A DNA stretch of 64,000 nt from Corallococcus macrosporus DSM 14697 (GCF_002305895.1 NZ_CP022203.1:2830501-2894500), one strand, 5' to 3'; positions 24,098 to 31,337 are shown, numbered from the stretch's first letter. The notes: generated by a model not told the origin, from the sequence alone. Made by a program: numbers and translations.

Positions 24098-24125
24098 GCA
24101 ACTTGGGGCCTGGCGCCGGCGATAA
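24098..24125 (+). promoter_or_regulatory. Candidate FliA-type promoter
   Basis: GGCGATAA (24118-24125) matches seven of eight bases of the FliA -10 GCCGATAA. GCAACTTG (24098-24105) is a weak -35. It lies 40 bases upstream of the 124-residue gene. Confidence 0.35.
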
Positions 24126-24164
24126 CTCCTTCGAGACGTTCTTTTCTTCCGAGGAGATTTCCCC

Positions 24165-24539
24165 ATGACCACCAAAGTTGGGAACAACGCGCCCGCCGCG
24201 GCGCGCAAGTCTGGACAGACGACCCCGCAGGAGCAGACGCAGGCCTGGCAGGGCGTGCTGAACTCCGCCGTGGACCAGATGAACGACCCGGAGATCAAGG
24301 GCAGCACGAAGTACCTTGGCGAGGGCCGGATCAACACGGTGAAGCAGAAGGTCCAGAGCGACATGGAGGCCTTCATCCAGAGCAACCCGAACGCCTCCGC
24401 CGACGACATCAAGAAGGAAGCCGAGTCGACGACGAAGAAGCACGAGACGAACGCGATGTTCCAGAAGATGCGGGACGACAACTTCTTCGGGAAGCTGATG
24501 AGCCGCCGCAAGGAGCTCATCAAGGACATGTGGGGCTAG
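24165..24539 (+). CDS. Small putative T3SS substrate, unknown function
   Basis: A 124-residue polar, helical protein. The first 25 residues are Thr/Asn/Ala/Gln-rich without hydrophobic core (MTTKVGNNAPAAARK), compatible with a T3SS signal. The C-terminal half is charged helix ending FFGKLMSRRKELIKDMWG. The start follows GAGGAG at good spacing. A FliA-like -10 lies upstream and a strong intrinsic terminator follows, so it can be expressed as its own unit. It closes the long plus-strand run of the T3SS cluster. No family recognised. Confidence 0.65.
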   Translation: MTTKVGNNAPAAARKSGQTTPQEQTQAWQGVLNSAVDQMNDPEIKGSTKYLGEGRINTVKQKVQSDMEAFIQSNPNASADDIKKEAESTTKKHETNAMFQKMRDDNFFGKLMSRRKELIKDMWG

Positions 24540-24580
24540 AAGCCCGACCGCGAGCGGTTCCTCCGCGCGCCTGTCCCTGA

Positions 24581-24620
24581 AACCGCCGCCCGGGTCTCTG
24601 ACCGGGGCGGCGGTTCTGCT
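24581..24620 (+). terminator. Intrinsic terminator ending the main T3SS operon
   Basis: AACCGCCGCCC (24581-24591) pairs perfectly with GGGCGGCGGTT (24605-24615), then TCTGCTTT. It lies 40 bases past the stop of the 124-residue gene. Confidence 0.75.
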
Positions 24621-24694
24621 TTGCGGGGGACGCCCGCTCCTCCGGGCCGCGGGGCCTGGGCCTCGTTGCTTCCGGCTCGAGCCCGCAAAAGCAA

Positions 24695-24726
24695 GGAGCC
24701 GGCATCCCGAGAGGGAAGCCGGCTCC
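24695..24726 (-). terminator. Intrinsic terminator of the 74-residue gene, copy 1
   Basis: GGAGCCGGC pairs perfectly with GCCGGCTCC, with TCCC/GGGA pairing inside. Read on the minus strand it is followed by TTGCTTTTGC. It lies 25 bases past the stop of the needle-sized gene. Confidence 0.75.
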
Positions 24727-24750
24727 GAGAGTCACGCGACAGCGGCAGGA

Positions 24751-24975
24751 TTAGATCTTGCCGATGACGGACATCGCGATCTCGTTGAGCTTCTTCATGA
24801 GGTTGGCGACGAAGGCGGTGGCCTCCTGCTGCTTCTGGAGCATGAGCTGGGCCTCGGCGCGGTCACGGTCCGGACCCGTCAGACCGGAGAGGGACTTCTG
24901 CTCGAGGGCGGAGAGACCCTGGCTGGCTCCGAGGGCCTTCGTGGCGGCGGCGGCGGCGGTGGTGGCGGTGGTCAT
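24751..24975 (-). CDS. 74-residue needle-sized T3SS-cluster protein, copy 1
   Basis: A 74-residue protein with no signal peptide, identical to copy 2 at 27166. The first 25 residues are Thr/Ala-rich and disordered. The rest is predicted as two helices around a GLTGPDRDR turn, the second long and amphipathic (FVANLMKKLNEIAMSVIGKI at the end). Size, helical hairpin and hydrophobic C-terminal helix ending in I-x-K-I resemble needle subunits (SctF: 70-85 residues, Pro-containing turn, essential C-terminal helix). It runs against the surrounding genes with its own terminator. The needle role is inference; no clear sequence match to YscF/PrgI. Confidence 0.72.
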   Translation of the reverse strand: MTTATTAAAAATKALGASQGLSALEQKSLSGLTGPDRDRAEAQLMLQKQQEATAFVANLMKKLNEIAMSVIGKI

Positions 24976-25034
24976 TTGCGTTCTCCAGAAGTTTGGGAAG
25001 CGGGTGGTTTGCGGCGGCGCTGCTTACAAAAGGA

Positions 25035-25062
25035 TTATGGGGGAAGGGGGGGCAGAAGTTTC
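25035..25062 (-). promoter_or_regulatory. Possible FliA-like promoter of the 74-residue gene, copy 1
   Basis: On the minus strand GAAA (25059-25062), 16 bases of C-rich spacer, then CCCCATAA (25035-25042), six of eight matches to the FliA -10. The spacer is one base longer than ideal. Identical in copy 2. Confidence 0.3.
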
Positions 25063-25161
25063 CTCGGGATTTTCTGATTCTTTTTCCCGCCCTGGCAAGA
25101 GGGGGCGCCCGCCCGCGTGATCCACCCGTGCATCCATTTGAGAAAAGCGACGCATCGAGGC

Positions 25162-25188
25162 GAAACTCCCAGGGAGAAACACCGAAAA
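25162..25188 (+). promoter_or_regulatory. Candidate FliA-type promoter of the DUF1521 gene
   Basis: GAAA (25162-25165), exactly 15 bases, then ACCGAAAA (25181-25188), matching TAAA-N15-GCCGATAA at three of four and six of eight positions. It lies 50 bases upstream of the start codon. Confidence 0.35.
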
Positions 25189-25238
25189 TCTCGGTGAAGC
25201 AGCATCGAACATTTCCCCCTCCCTAGGGAGCACCCAAT

Positions 25239-26411
25239 ATGTCGAACGGAATCGGCGGAGTTGGCGGTAACCGGCAGCTCACCACGACGCAGGGGCCGGG
25301 TAGCAACGTCAACAGCTCGACGATCGCGCGCAACGCGCAGCTCATCGAGTCGACGCTGAATCTGGTGGAGAAGGCGGTCGACCTGGCGGGCCAGGCGGTG
25401 GGCGTGGCGGGCAAGGCGCTGGATCAGATGTCCCAGTCCGCCGCCCCCTCGAAGCAGGCCGGCGCCTCCAGCGCCAGCGCGGCCTTCCCGGCCGAGCGTC
25501 CGAACCCCCTTGACGCGGTGCGCGAGGCCAACTCCCTGAAGGTGGACGACAGCAGCGGGAAGATCACCACCCCGGGCGGCTACACCATCGAGCAGCTGGG
25601 CAAGTTCGAGTGGCGCGTGACGGGGCCGGACGGCAACAACACCCGCGTGTGGGGTGACCCGCACGTCGACGAGAGCGACGGCGGCAAGTTCGACTTCAAG
25701 CGCGACACGTCCTTCGTCCTGGGCGACGGCACCCGCATCAACTGCACCACCGTGCCCTGGGGCAACAAGGGCATGACGGTGACGGGCCAGCTCGACATCG
25801 TCTACGGCGACAGCCACGTGCGCGTGACGGACATCGACAAGGGCAAGGGCAAGGTCGGCCAGGTCACCCAGAACGGCATGGACGAGGTCGTCCGGTTCCA
25901 CTCGAACCAGTCCGCGGACGTGTTCCACATGGGCAAGAACGCGGCCGACTGGTCGTTCCACGGCAAGGAGATTGTCGGCCACGAGAACGGCGGCGAGAAG
26001 CACAAGGTCGGCGAGGCCATCATCACCGAGAACCGCGGCATGGCCTTCAACTACGCGGCGGCGGCGGACGCCCCCGCGGCGGGTGAGGTGGCCCAGAACT
26101 GGGACATGAACACCAACCTGCCCCAGGTGAAGCCGCTGCCCTGGGACATGAGCAGCGCCAAGCCCGATGTGAAGAAGCTGAACGAGGCGTTCGACTCCAT
26201 CAGCAAGGTGTTCGAGCAGCTCAAGAACACCCAGGCGAACGGCTTCAACCCGTTCAGCAAGACGGACGACCTGTTCGGGTCCTACGACAAGAACCAGCAC
26301 CGGTCCGGGCTGACCCAGTCCTTCAAGGCGCTGAGCGACATGTTCGGAGCCCTGGAGAAGCTGTCCAAGCTGAATGATATGGTCCGCTTCCGCGGTCCCC
26401 AGTCGTTCTAA
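25239..26411 (+). CDS. DUF1521 (MIIA) self-cleaving putative T3SS effector, NopE-like
   Basis: A 390-residue protein. Residues 1-115 are polar and low in complexity, as in a secretion/chaperone-binding region. Residues 115-280 are a DUF1521 domain, the metal-ion-inducible autocleavage (MIIA) domain of rhizobial effectors NopE1 and NopE2. The cleavage sequence GD-PHVD is intact (Asp140-Pro141), followed by ESDGGKFDFKRDTSFVLGDG and TTVPWGNKGMTVTGQLDIVY. In NopE1 calcium triggers cleavage between this Asp and Pro. The C-terminal 100 residues are helical, of unknown role. No Sec signal peptide. A TPR chaperone gene follows, and the pair is flanked by direct repeats. Confidence 0.85.
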   Translation: MSNGIGGVGGNRQLTTTQGPGSNVNSSTIARNAQLIESTLNLVEKAVDLAGQAVGVAGKALDQMSQSAAPSKQAGASSASAAFPAERPNPLDAVREANSLKVDDSSGKITTPGGYTIEQLGKFEWRVTGPDGNNTRVWGDPHVDESDGGKFDFKRDTSFVLGDGTRINCTTVPWGNKGMTVTGQLDIVYGDSHVRVTDIDKGKGKVGQVTQNGMDEVVRFHSNQSADVFHMGKNAADWSFHGKEIVGHENGGEKHKVGEAIITENRGMAFNYAAAADAPAAGEVAQNWDMNTNLPQVKPLPWDMSSAKPDVKKLNEAFDSISKVFEQLKNTQANGFNPFSKTDDLFGSYDKNQHRSGLTQSFKALSDMFGALEKLSKLNDMVRFRGPQSF

Positions 26412-26470
26412 GCGCTGGACGCACTCCACCGGGCCAGGTGGGGGACCGCCTGGCCCTCCTCGAGGTTGTC

Positions 26471-26977
26471 GTGAGCGACTCCACCCCCAAGGGTGAAACA
26501 GAGAAGGCCGTCGTCCCGGAGCCCCTCGCCGAGGCGGTCATCCGCGGCGAAGTCACCCTGGGGCAGTTCCTCAATCTCTCCGACACGCAGCTCTATGCCT
26601 GGGCGGACAAGGCCTATCAGCTCCTCCAGGCGGGGAGCTCGCAGCAGGCGCTGCAGATCTTCCAGGGCCTGACGGCGGCGGCTCCGACGAACGCCGTCTT
26701 CCACGCGCAGCTCGGCGCGACGTTCATGACGCTGGAGCGCTTCGACGAGGCGTTCGACGCCTTCCGGATGGCGCTCCAGTTCAATGATGGCCACGTGGAC
26801 GCGCTGGTCGGCCGGGGCGAAATCCAGTTGCGCCGGGGCAATGTCCCGGAGGCGCTCGCGGACCTGAGCAAGGCCATCCAACTGGACCCGGGCCTCAAGC
26901 GCCGCGCCACCCAGCGCGCCCATGCGACGCTGCGCACCCTCAAGCAGCAGGCCGACCAGGTGAAGAAGTCCCGGTAG
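26471..26977 (+). CDS. SycD-like TPR chaperone, partner of the DUF1521 protein
   Basis: A 168-residue protein with a GTG start after CGAGG (an alternative in-frame start at 26438 adds 11 residues). The LSDTQLYAWADKAYQLLQAG and SSQQALQIFQGLTAAAPTNA stretch is the SycD-type first repeat, followed by AVFHAQLGATFMTLERFDEA and VDALVGRGEIQLRRGNVPEA repeats and a basic tail. It lies 59 bp after the DUF1521 gene and is the obvious chaperone candidate for it. It is a paralogue of the genes at 22914 and 27647. Confidence 0.82.
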   Translation: MSDSTPKGETEKAVVPEPLAEAVIRGEVTLGQFLNLSDTQLYAWADKAYQLLQAGSSQQALQIFQGLTAAAPTNAVFHAQLGATFMTLERFDEAFDAFRMALQFNDGHVDALVGRGEIQLRRGNVPEALADLSKAIQLDPGLKRRATQRAHATLRTLKQQADQVKKSR

Positions 26978-26998
26978 CTCAGCACTGGCAGGAACCCG

Positions 26999-27042
26999 GC
27001 CCGGGTCGCGCGAGCCATCGCGCGGTCCGGGCTTCGTCGTTT
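26999..27042 (+). terminator. Intrinsic terminator after the effector-chaperone pair
   Basis: GCCCGG (26999-27004) pairs with CCGGGC (27027-27032), and CGCGCG (27007-27012) with CGCGCG (27019-27024), followed by TTCGTCGTTT. A 16-bp unit covering the T-rich end is duplicated in tandem (27027-27042 and 27043-27058). Confidence 0.6.
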
Positions 27043-27109
27043 CCGGGCTTCGTCGTTTCCGGGCAGGGCAGGGGCGCTGCGCGAAGGGCGCTCGAGCCCG
27101 CAAAAGCAA

Positions 27110-27141
27110 GGAGCCGGCATCCCGAGAGGGAGGCCGGCTCC
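27110..27141 (-). terminator. Intrinsic terminator of the 74-residue gene, copy 2
   Basis: Same hairpin as copy 1 (GGAGCCGGC with GCCGGCTCC) with one base changed between stem and loop, again followed on the minus strand by TTGCTTTTGC. Confidence 0.75.
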
Positions 27142-27165
27142 GAGAGTCACGCGACAGCGGCAGGA

Positions 27166-27390
27166 TTAGATCTTGCCGATGACGGACATCGCGATCTCGT
27201 TGAGCTTCTTCATGAGGTTGGCGACGAAGGCGGTGGCCTCCTGCTGCTTCTGGAGCATGAGCTGCGCCTCGGCGCGGTCACGGTCCGGACCCGTCAGACC
27301 GGAGAGGGACTTCTGCTCGAGGGCGGAGAGACCCTGGCTGGCTCCGAGGGCCTTCGTGGCGGCGGCGGCGGCGGTGGTGGCGGTGGTCAT
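27166..27390 (-). CDS. 74-residue needle-sized T3SS-cluster protein, copy 2
   Basis: Encodes exactly the same 74 residues as copy 1, with one silent change (an Ala GCC to GCG). The complete promoter-to-terminator unit is preserved, so both copies should be expressed. Perfect protein identity points to a recent duplication or continuing gene conversion. Two identical genes for one small structural protein would raise its dose, which suits a polymerising subunit. It stands between the DUF1521 chaperone and the third SycD-like gene, opposite to both. Role inferred as for copy 1. Confidence 0.72.
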   Translation of the reverse strand: MTTATTAAAAATKALGASQGLSALEQKSLSGLTGPDRDRAEAQLMLQKQQEATAFVANLMKKLNEIAMSVIGKI

Positions 27391-27449
27391 TTGCGTTCTC
27401 CAGAAGTTTGGGAAGCGGGTGGTTTGCGGCGGCGCTGCTTACAAAAGGA

Positions 27450-27477
27450 TTATGGGGGAAGGGGGGGCAAAAGTTTC
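27450..27477 (-). promoter_or_regulatory. Possible FliA-like promoter of the 74-residue gene, copy 2
   Basis: GAAA, 16 bases, CCCCATAA on the minus strand, identical to copy 1 because it lies within the 404-bp repeat. Confidence 0.3.
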
Positions 27478-27538
27478 CTCGGGATTTTCTGATCCATTTT
27501 TTCCCGCGGGCGGCGGGAAGAACGCGTCCGAAGCGGCG

Positions 27539-27564
27539 CACCGTTTTGGTGGAAAAGCCGATAA
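27539..27564 (+). promoter_or_regulatory. Candidate FliA-type promoter of the third SycD-like gene
   Basis: GCCGATAA (27557-27564) is an exact FliA -10. CACCGTTT (27539-27546), ten bases upstream, matches five of eight bases of TAAAGTTT. It lies 82 bases upstream of the start codon. Confidence 0.42.
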
Positions 27565-27646
27565 CAGTCTAAGCTCCCGGCGCCCGGAACCGCTTGCCCT
27601 ACCGGCACCGGGGCCGTCCTCCCGCCCTCGTGAGGGATGTGTGCAG

Positions 27647-28117
27647 ATGACGACTGAATCCAAGGCAACGGTGACCAACGACGACGTGAAGCCCCTGTCC
27701 GGCCCGGAGATGCTCGAGCGGGCCACGGAAGGCTTCAACCTCTTCCAGGATGGGCGCTTCCGTGAGTCGCTGACCTTGTTCCAGTCGCTGGCGGCCATGG
27801 ACCCCACCGAGGCCTACTTCCAGACGGCGCTGGGGGCCTGCCACCTGGCGCTGGAGGACCTGGACCTGGCGGAGTCCTACTTCAACCGGGCCATCGAGCT
27901 GGACCCCACCGACCTCACGCCCTTCGTCAACCGCGGGGAAGTCCACCTGCGGCTGGGCAAGGTCCACGAGGCCGCTCGGGACTTCAACCACGCGGTGGGC
28001 CTGGACCCCCAGGGGCAGGATCCGCTCAGCGCCCGGGCCCGGATGCTGGCCGCCGCGGCGCTGGAGAGCGCCGAGGAGTCGCCGTCCTCCGAGTCCGGAA
28101 GCGACGGCGCGGCCTGA
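27647..28117 (+). CDS. SycD/LcrH-like TPR chaperone (third copy)
   Basis: A 156-residue protein with three TPRs in SycD style: MLERATEGFNLFQDGRFRES with LTLFQSLAAMDPTEA, then AYFQTALGACHLALEDLDLA, then FVNRGEVHLRLGKVHEAARD. An acidic Ser/Glu tail ends it. I took the ATG at 27647; the frame continues upstream but through the repeat and the promoter, where it has no coding character. It has its own FliA-like promoter. Its client may be the identical 74-residue proteins or a substrate encoded elsewhere. Confidence 0.8.
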   Translation: MTTESKATVTNDDVKPLSGPEMLERATEGFNLFQDGRFRESLTLFQSLAAMDPTEAYFQTALGACHLALEDLDLAESYFNRAIELDPTDLTPFVNRGEVHLRLGKVHEAARDFNHAVGLDPQGQDPLSARARMLAAAALESAEESPSSESGSDGAA

Positions 28118-28171
28118 GCGCGGGCCGGGCCTCCACGAGGCCCCGGTCCGCCGTCCCCCGCGCCTCGCGGC

Positions 28172-28984
28172 TCAGGGGAACTTCAGCTCCACGTCGATGC
28201 GGTACGGACCGTCCCCGCCCTCGACAGCGGGCTTGAAGTCGGCCGTCACGGCTTCGGCGTAGGCGTCCTCGCCCTGCACGCGCACGACGAGCGGGCGGAC
28301 GGCCTGGCCCGGCGGCGCGTAGCGGCCCGTCACCGTGTAGCGCCCGATGGGGAGGTCCAGGAGACCGAAGCCGTCCGGCGTGTTGGTGCCCCGGGCCGTC
28401 GTCGGGGTGCCGGTGCTTCCATCCACCAGCGGGCCCGCCGGGGTGAGGGTCAGCTCCACGTGCTCCCTTTGCAGGGCCTGATCCGGATCGGCCGGATCCA
28501 CGTAGTCCGTCAGGTTGAGGAAGAGGCCGCTGCCGTAGACGCCGCCCCCGGGCTTCGCGCCGGCCAGCCGCCAGTTGAAGTCCCGGACGGCGCCCTCGTT
28601 GCCCGCGAAGGTGTTGGAATTGCTGGGGTGCAGCTCGAAGGTGTAGCGGCGGCCGTTGAAGTCGCGCTGGAGCCGCGCGCTGGCGTTCCAGGTGGTCGCC
28701 GCCTGGCCCAGCTCCAGCCGGTACGTGCCGTCCGCGCCCGTCACGCCCACGACATCGGAGTTGTAGAGGACCTGGTTGTCGGCCACCACCTCCACCCCCG
28801 CCAGGGGCCTGCCCGCGGTGTCCGTGGCCTTGCCCTTGAGGACGTTCTTCTCCGTGTTGCCGTTGTTGGGGCCGGGGCCGGGGCCGGGGTTGCTGGCGCC
28901 ACCGTTCGAGCAGGCCGAACAGGCCAGGGACGTACCCAGCAACAACAGCGGAAGACCCCTGCCCAAGGCATTCTTCAGTCGCAT
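28172..28984 (-). CDS. Lipoprotein with carboxypeptidase-regulatory-like domain
   Basis: A 270-residue predicted lipoprotein. The signal peptide ends in LACSAC, with the lipid Cys near residue 25, followed by an Asn/Gly/Pro linker. A beta-sandwich of the carboxypeptidase regulatory-like (CarboxypepD_reg/DUF1416) type follows: LKGKATDTAGRPLAGVEVVA, then GADGTYRLELG. Such domains are common in cell-surface proteins. The ATG at 28984 follows GGGAGAA. It sits between T3SS chaperone and sctV genes on the opposite strand, with no evident link to secretion. Confidence 0.8.
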   Translation of the reverse strand: MRLKNALGRGLPLLLLGTSLACSACSNGGASNPGPGPGPNNGNTEKNVLKGKATDTAGRPLAGVEVVADNQVLYNSDVVGVTGADGTYRLELGQAATTWNASARLQRDFNGRRYTFELHPSNSNTFAGNEGAVRDFNWRLAGAKPGGGVYGSGLFLNLTDYVDPADPDQALQREHVELTLTPAGPLVDGSTGTPTTARGTNTPDGFGLLDLPIGRYTVTGRYAPPGQAVRPLVVRVQGEDAYAEAVTADFKPAVEGGDGPYRIDVELKFP

Positions 28985-29196
28985 TGCGTTCTCCCAAGGT
29001 TCCAAGTGGCCTGCCCCGGCCCTCCAGGACGGCAGGGCACGACAGGCGGATGAACCCGCGTGACGGAGCGCGGCGCAAGGATGAAAGTCCGCTTCGGTTG
29101 ACTGCCCGGCTGCTTCGGGCGGGGCCAGGTGCGGGGGCTTCGCGAGGCCCCCCCTGACAGAAGGGGCCCGGGTTGGCCTAGGATGCCTGACCGCTG

Positions 29197-31320
29197 ATGG
29201 CTGCCACCAATTCGAACAGCTTCCTCTCCAAGTACTCCGACATCGTCCTCGCCGTGGTGGTCGTGGCCATCGTCGGGATGATGATCGTCCCGCTGCCCAC
29301 GCTGCTGCTGGACGTGCTGCTGACGCTGAACATCAGCATTTCGGTGGTGCTGCTCCTCGTGTCCCTCTACGTGCCAGGGGCGCTCCAGTTGTCGGTGTTC
29401 CCGACGCTGCTGCTCATCACCACGATGTTCCGGCTGGCGCTGACCATCTCCACCACGCGCCTCATCCTCCTCACCGGTGACCCGGGAGAGGTGGTCGTGG
29501 CGTTCGGAAACTTCGTGGTGCAGGGCAACTTCGTCGTCGGCGCCATCCTCTTCATCATCCTGGTCATCGTGAACTTCATCGTGATTTCCAAGGGCTCGGA
29601 GCGCGTGGCCGAAGTGGCCGCCCGCTTCACCCTGGACGCGATGCCCGGCAAGCAGATGTCCATTGACGCCGACCTGCGGGCCGGCTCCATCGACCAGGAC
29701 CAGGGCAAGAAGAAGCGCCGCGACCTGGAGCGTGAGAGCCAGCTCTTCGGCGCCATGGACGGCGCCATGAAGTTCGTGAAGGGCGACGCCATCGCTAGCA
29801 TCATCATCACCGTCGTCAACATCGTCGGTGGCCTCATCATCGGCGTGACGCAGAAGGGCATGTCGGCCGGCGACGCGGCGCAGAAGTACACGCTGCTCAC
29901 CATCGGTGACGGTCTGGTCGGCATGATTCCCGCCATCCTCGTGTCCACCTGCGCCGGCATCATCGTGACGCGCGTCGCCGGCGAGGAAGAGGGCAATCAC
30001 CTGGGCATGGACATGGGCAGCCAGCTCACGGCCTACCCGAAGGCCATCGCCATCGCCTCGGGCATGCTCATCGTCCTGGGCCTGGTGCCGGGTCTGCCCA
30101 AGATTCCCTTCTTCCTGCTGGGCATCGGCGCGGGCCTGGGCGCCTGGACGATGCTGAAGAAGCAGAAGCAGGACGTGATGCAGGAGGAGGCCGGCCCGGC
30201 CATGGAGACGGACCTGGGCACGCCCATGGCCACGGAGCCCGCGCCGAAGGAGGCGCTCAATCCGGACTCCGAGCTGTTCATCCCCGTCGTCACCCCCATC
30301 GTCCTGGAGGTGTCCGACGCGCTGGTGCCCTACGTGGACTCGCGCCAGGACAACGGGAAGTTCCTCTTCGAGCTCATCCCCTTCATGCGCGATGGCCTCT
30401 TCGTGGAGCTGGGCGTCCGCTTCCCGGGCGTGCGCGCGCGTGGCAATGGCTCGCTGCCGCCGGGCGCGTACCAGGTTCAAATCAACGAGGTGCCCGTCGT
30501 CACCGGCCAGGCCACGCTGGGCCACGTCCTGGTGAACGACACGGTGGACCGGCTGCGGCTGATGAACATCCAGGGCTTCGAGGCGGTGAACCCCGCCACC
30601 CGGCAGCCCGCCGCCTGGGTCCCCGAGCAGCACCGCGACACGCTGGAGGCCGCCGGCCTCACGACGTGGGACGTGCCCGGCTACATCATCCTGCACATGG
30701 CCGCCGTGCTGCGGCGCAACGCCCGGGAGTTCGTCGGCGTGCAGGAGACGCAGACGATGCTGGAGCAACTGGAGAAGGCCTTCCCCGCCATCGTGAAGGA
30801 GGTCGTCCCCAAGGTCGTCAACGTGCTGAAGCTGACGGACATCCTCCAGCGCCTGGTGGAGGAGGAGATCTCCATCCGTGATTTGCGCGGCATCCTCCAG
30901 GCCCTGGCCGAGTACGGGCAGGTGGAGGCGGACAACGTCATGCTCACCGAGCACGTCCGCGCGTCCCAGCGCCGCTACATCTCCCACAAGTACGCGCGCG
31001 GCACCGGCACCCTGGTGGTGTACCTGTTGGACCCGAACATCGAGGACGCCATCCGCGGCTCGGTGAAGCGGACCTCGGCGGGCGCGCACCTGGCGCTGGA
31101 GCCGGAGCTGGCGCAGGAAATCGTCCAGGCCGTCCGCTCGGAGTGTGGCCACCTGCCGCCCAGCGCGCAGCGGCCCGTCATCCTCACGGCCATGGACATC
31201 CGCCGCTACGTCCGCAAGCTGCTGGAGTACGAGTTCAACCCGTCGTTCTCCGTGCTCAGCTACCAGGAGCTGTCCCCCGAGCTGAACATCCAGCCGGTGG
31301 CGCGCATCTCCACGCGGTAG
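29197..31320 (+). CDS. sctV: T3SS major export-gate protein SctV (YscV, FlhA-related)
   Basis: A 707-residue protein of normal length. Eight transmembrane helices occupy residues 15-325. The family's conserved cytoplasmic loop is present: MFRLALTISTTRLIL, GNFVVGAILFIILVIVNFIV, SERVAEVAARFTLDAMPGKQ and MSIDADLRAGSIDQDQGKKK. The C-terminal half (355-707) forms the nonameric ring that receives substrates and chaperones. SctV conducts protons and opens the gate. The gene is separated from the rest of the apparatus by the effector region and lies next to a FHA-protein gene running towards it. Confidence 0.97.
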   Translation: MAATNSNSFLSKYSDIVLAVVVVAIVGMMIVPLPTLLLDVLLTLNISISVVLLLVSLYVPGALQLSVFPTLLLITTMFRLALTISTTRLILLTGDPGEVVVAFGNFVVQGNFVVGAILFIILVIVNFIVISKGSERVAEVAARFTLDAMPGKQMSIDADLRAGSIDQDQGKKKRRDLERESQLFGAMDGAMKFVKGDAIASIIITVVNIVGGLIIGVTQKGMSAGDAAQKYTLLTIGDGLVGMIPAILVSTCAGIIVTRVAGEEEGNHLGMDMGSQLTAYPKAIAIASGMLIVLGLVPGLPKIPFFLLGIGAGLGAWTMLKKQKQDVMQEEAGPAMETDLGTPMATEPAPKEALNPDSELFIPVVTPIVLEVSDALVPYVDSRQDNGKFLFELIPFMRDGLFVELGVRFPGVRARGNGSLPPGAYQVQINEVPVVTGQATLGHVLVNDTVDRLRLMNIQGFEAVNPATRQPAAWVPEQHRDTLEAAGLTTWDVPGYIILHMAAVLRRNAREFVGVQETQTMLEQLEKAFPAIVKEVVPKVVNVLKLTDILQRLVEEEISIRDLRGILQALAEYGQVEADNVMLTEHVRASQRRYISHKYARGTGTLVVYLLDPNIEDAIRGSVKRTSAGAHLALEPELAQEIVQAVRSECGHLPPSAQRPVILTAMDIRRYVRKLLEYEFNPSFSVLSYQELSPELNIQPVARISTR

Positions 31321-31337
31321 CCCGCGCCGTCGTGCCC

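Larger units (their letters stand above)
24675..25078. repeat. 404-bp direct repeat, copy 1
   Basis: Matches bases 27090-27493 in the same orientation with three substitutions in 404 bases by direct reading. It contains a complete unit: terminator, the 74-residue gene and its upstream region. The repeats flank the DUF1521 gene and its chaperone. Confidence 0.95.
27090..27493. repeat. 404-bp direct repeat, copy 2
   Basis: Copy of 24675-25078, same orientation, offset 2415 bases. The three differences from copy 1 fall in the terminator loop, in a silent Ala codon of the 74-residue gene, and upstream of that gene. Confidence 0.95.

Noticed and set aside
24675-27493. 404-bp repeats considered as insertion-sequence ends or a composite transposon
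   Set aside because: No transposase, no terminal inverted repeats and no target-site duplication were seen; the repeat is a complete gene unit with promoter region and terminator.
27173-27646. Upstream extension of the third SycD-like gene through the 404-bp repeat
   Set aside because: The open frame there is antisense to the 74-residue gene and crosses its promoter; the SycD similarity begins only after the ATG at 27647.
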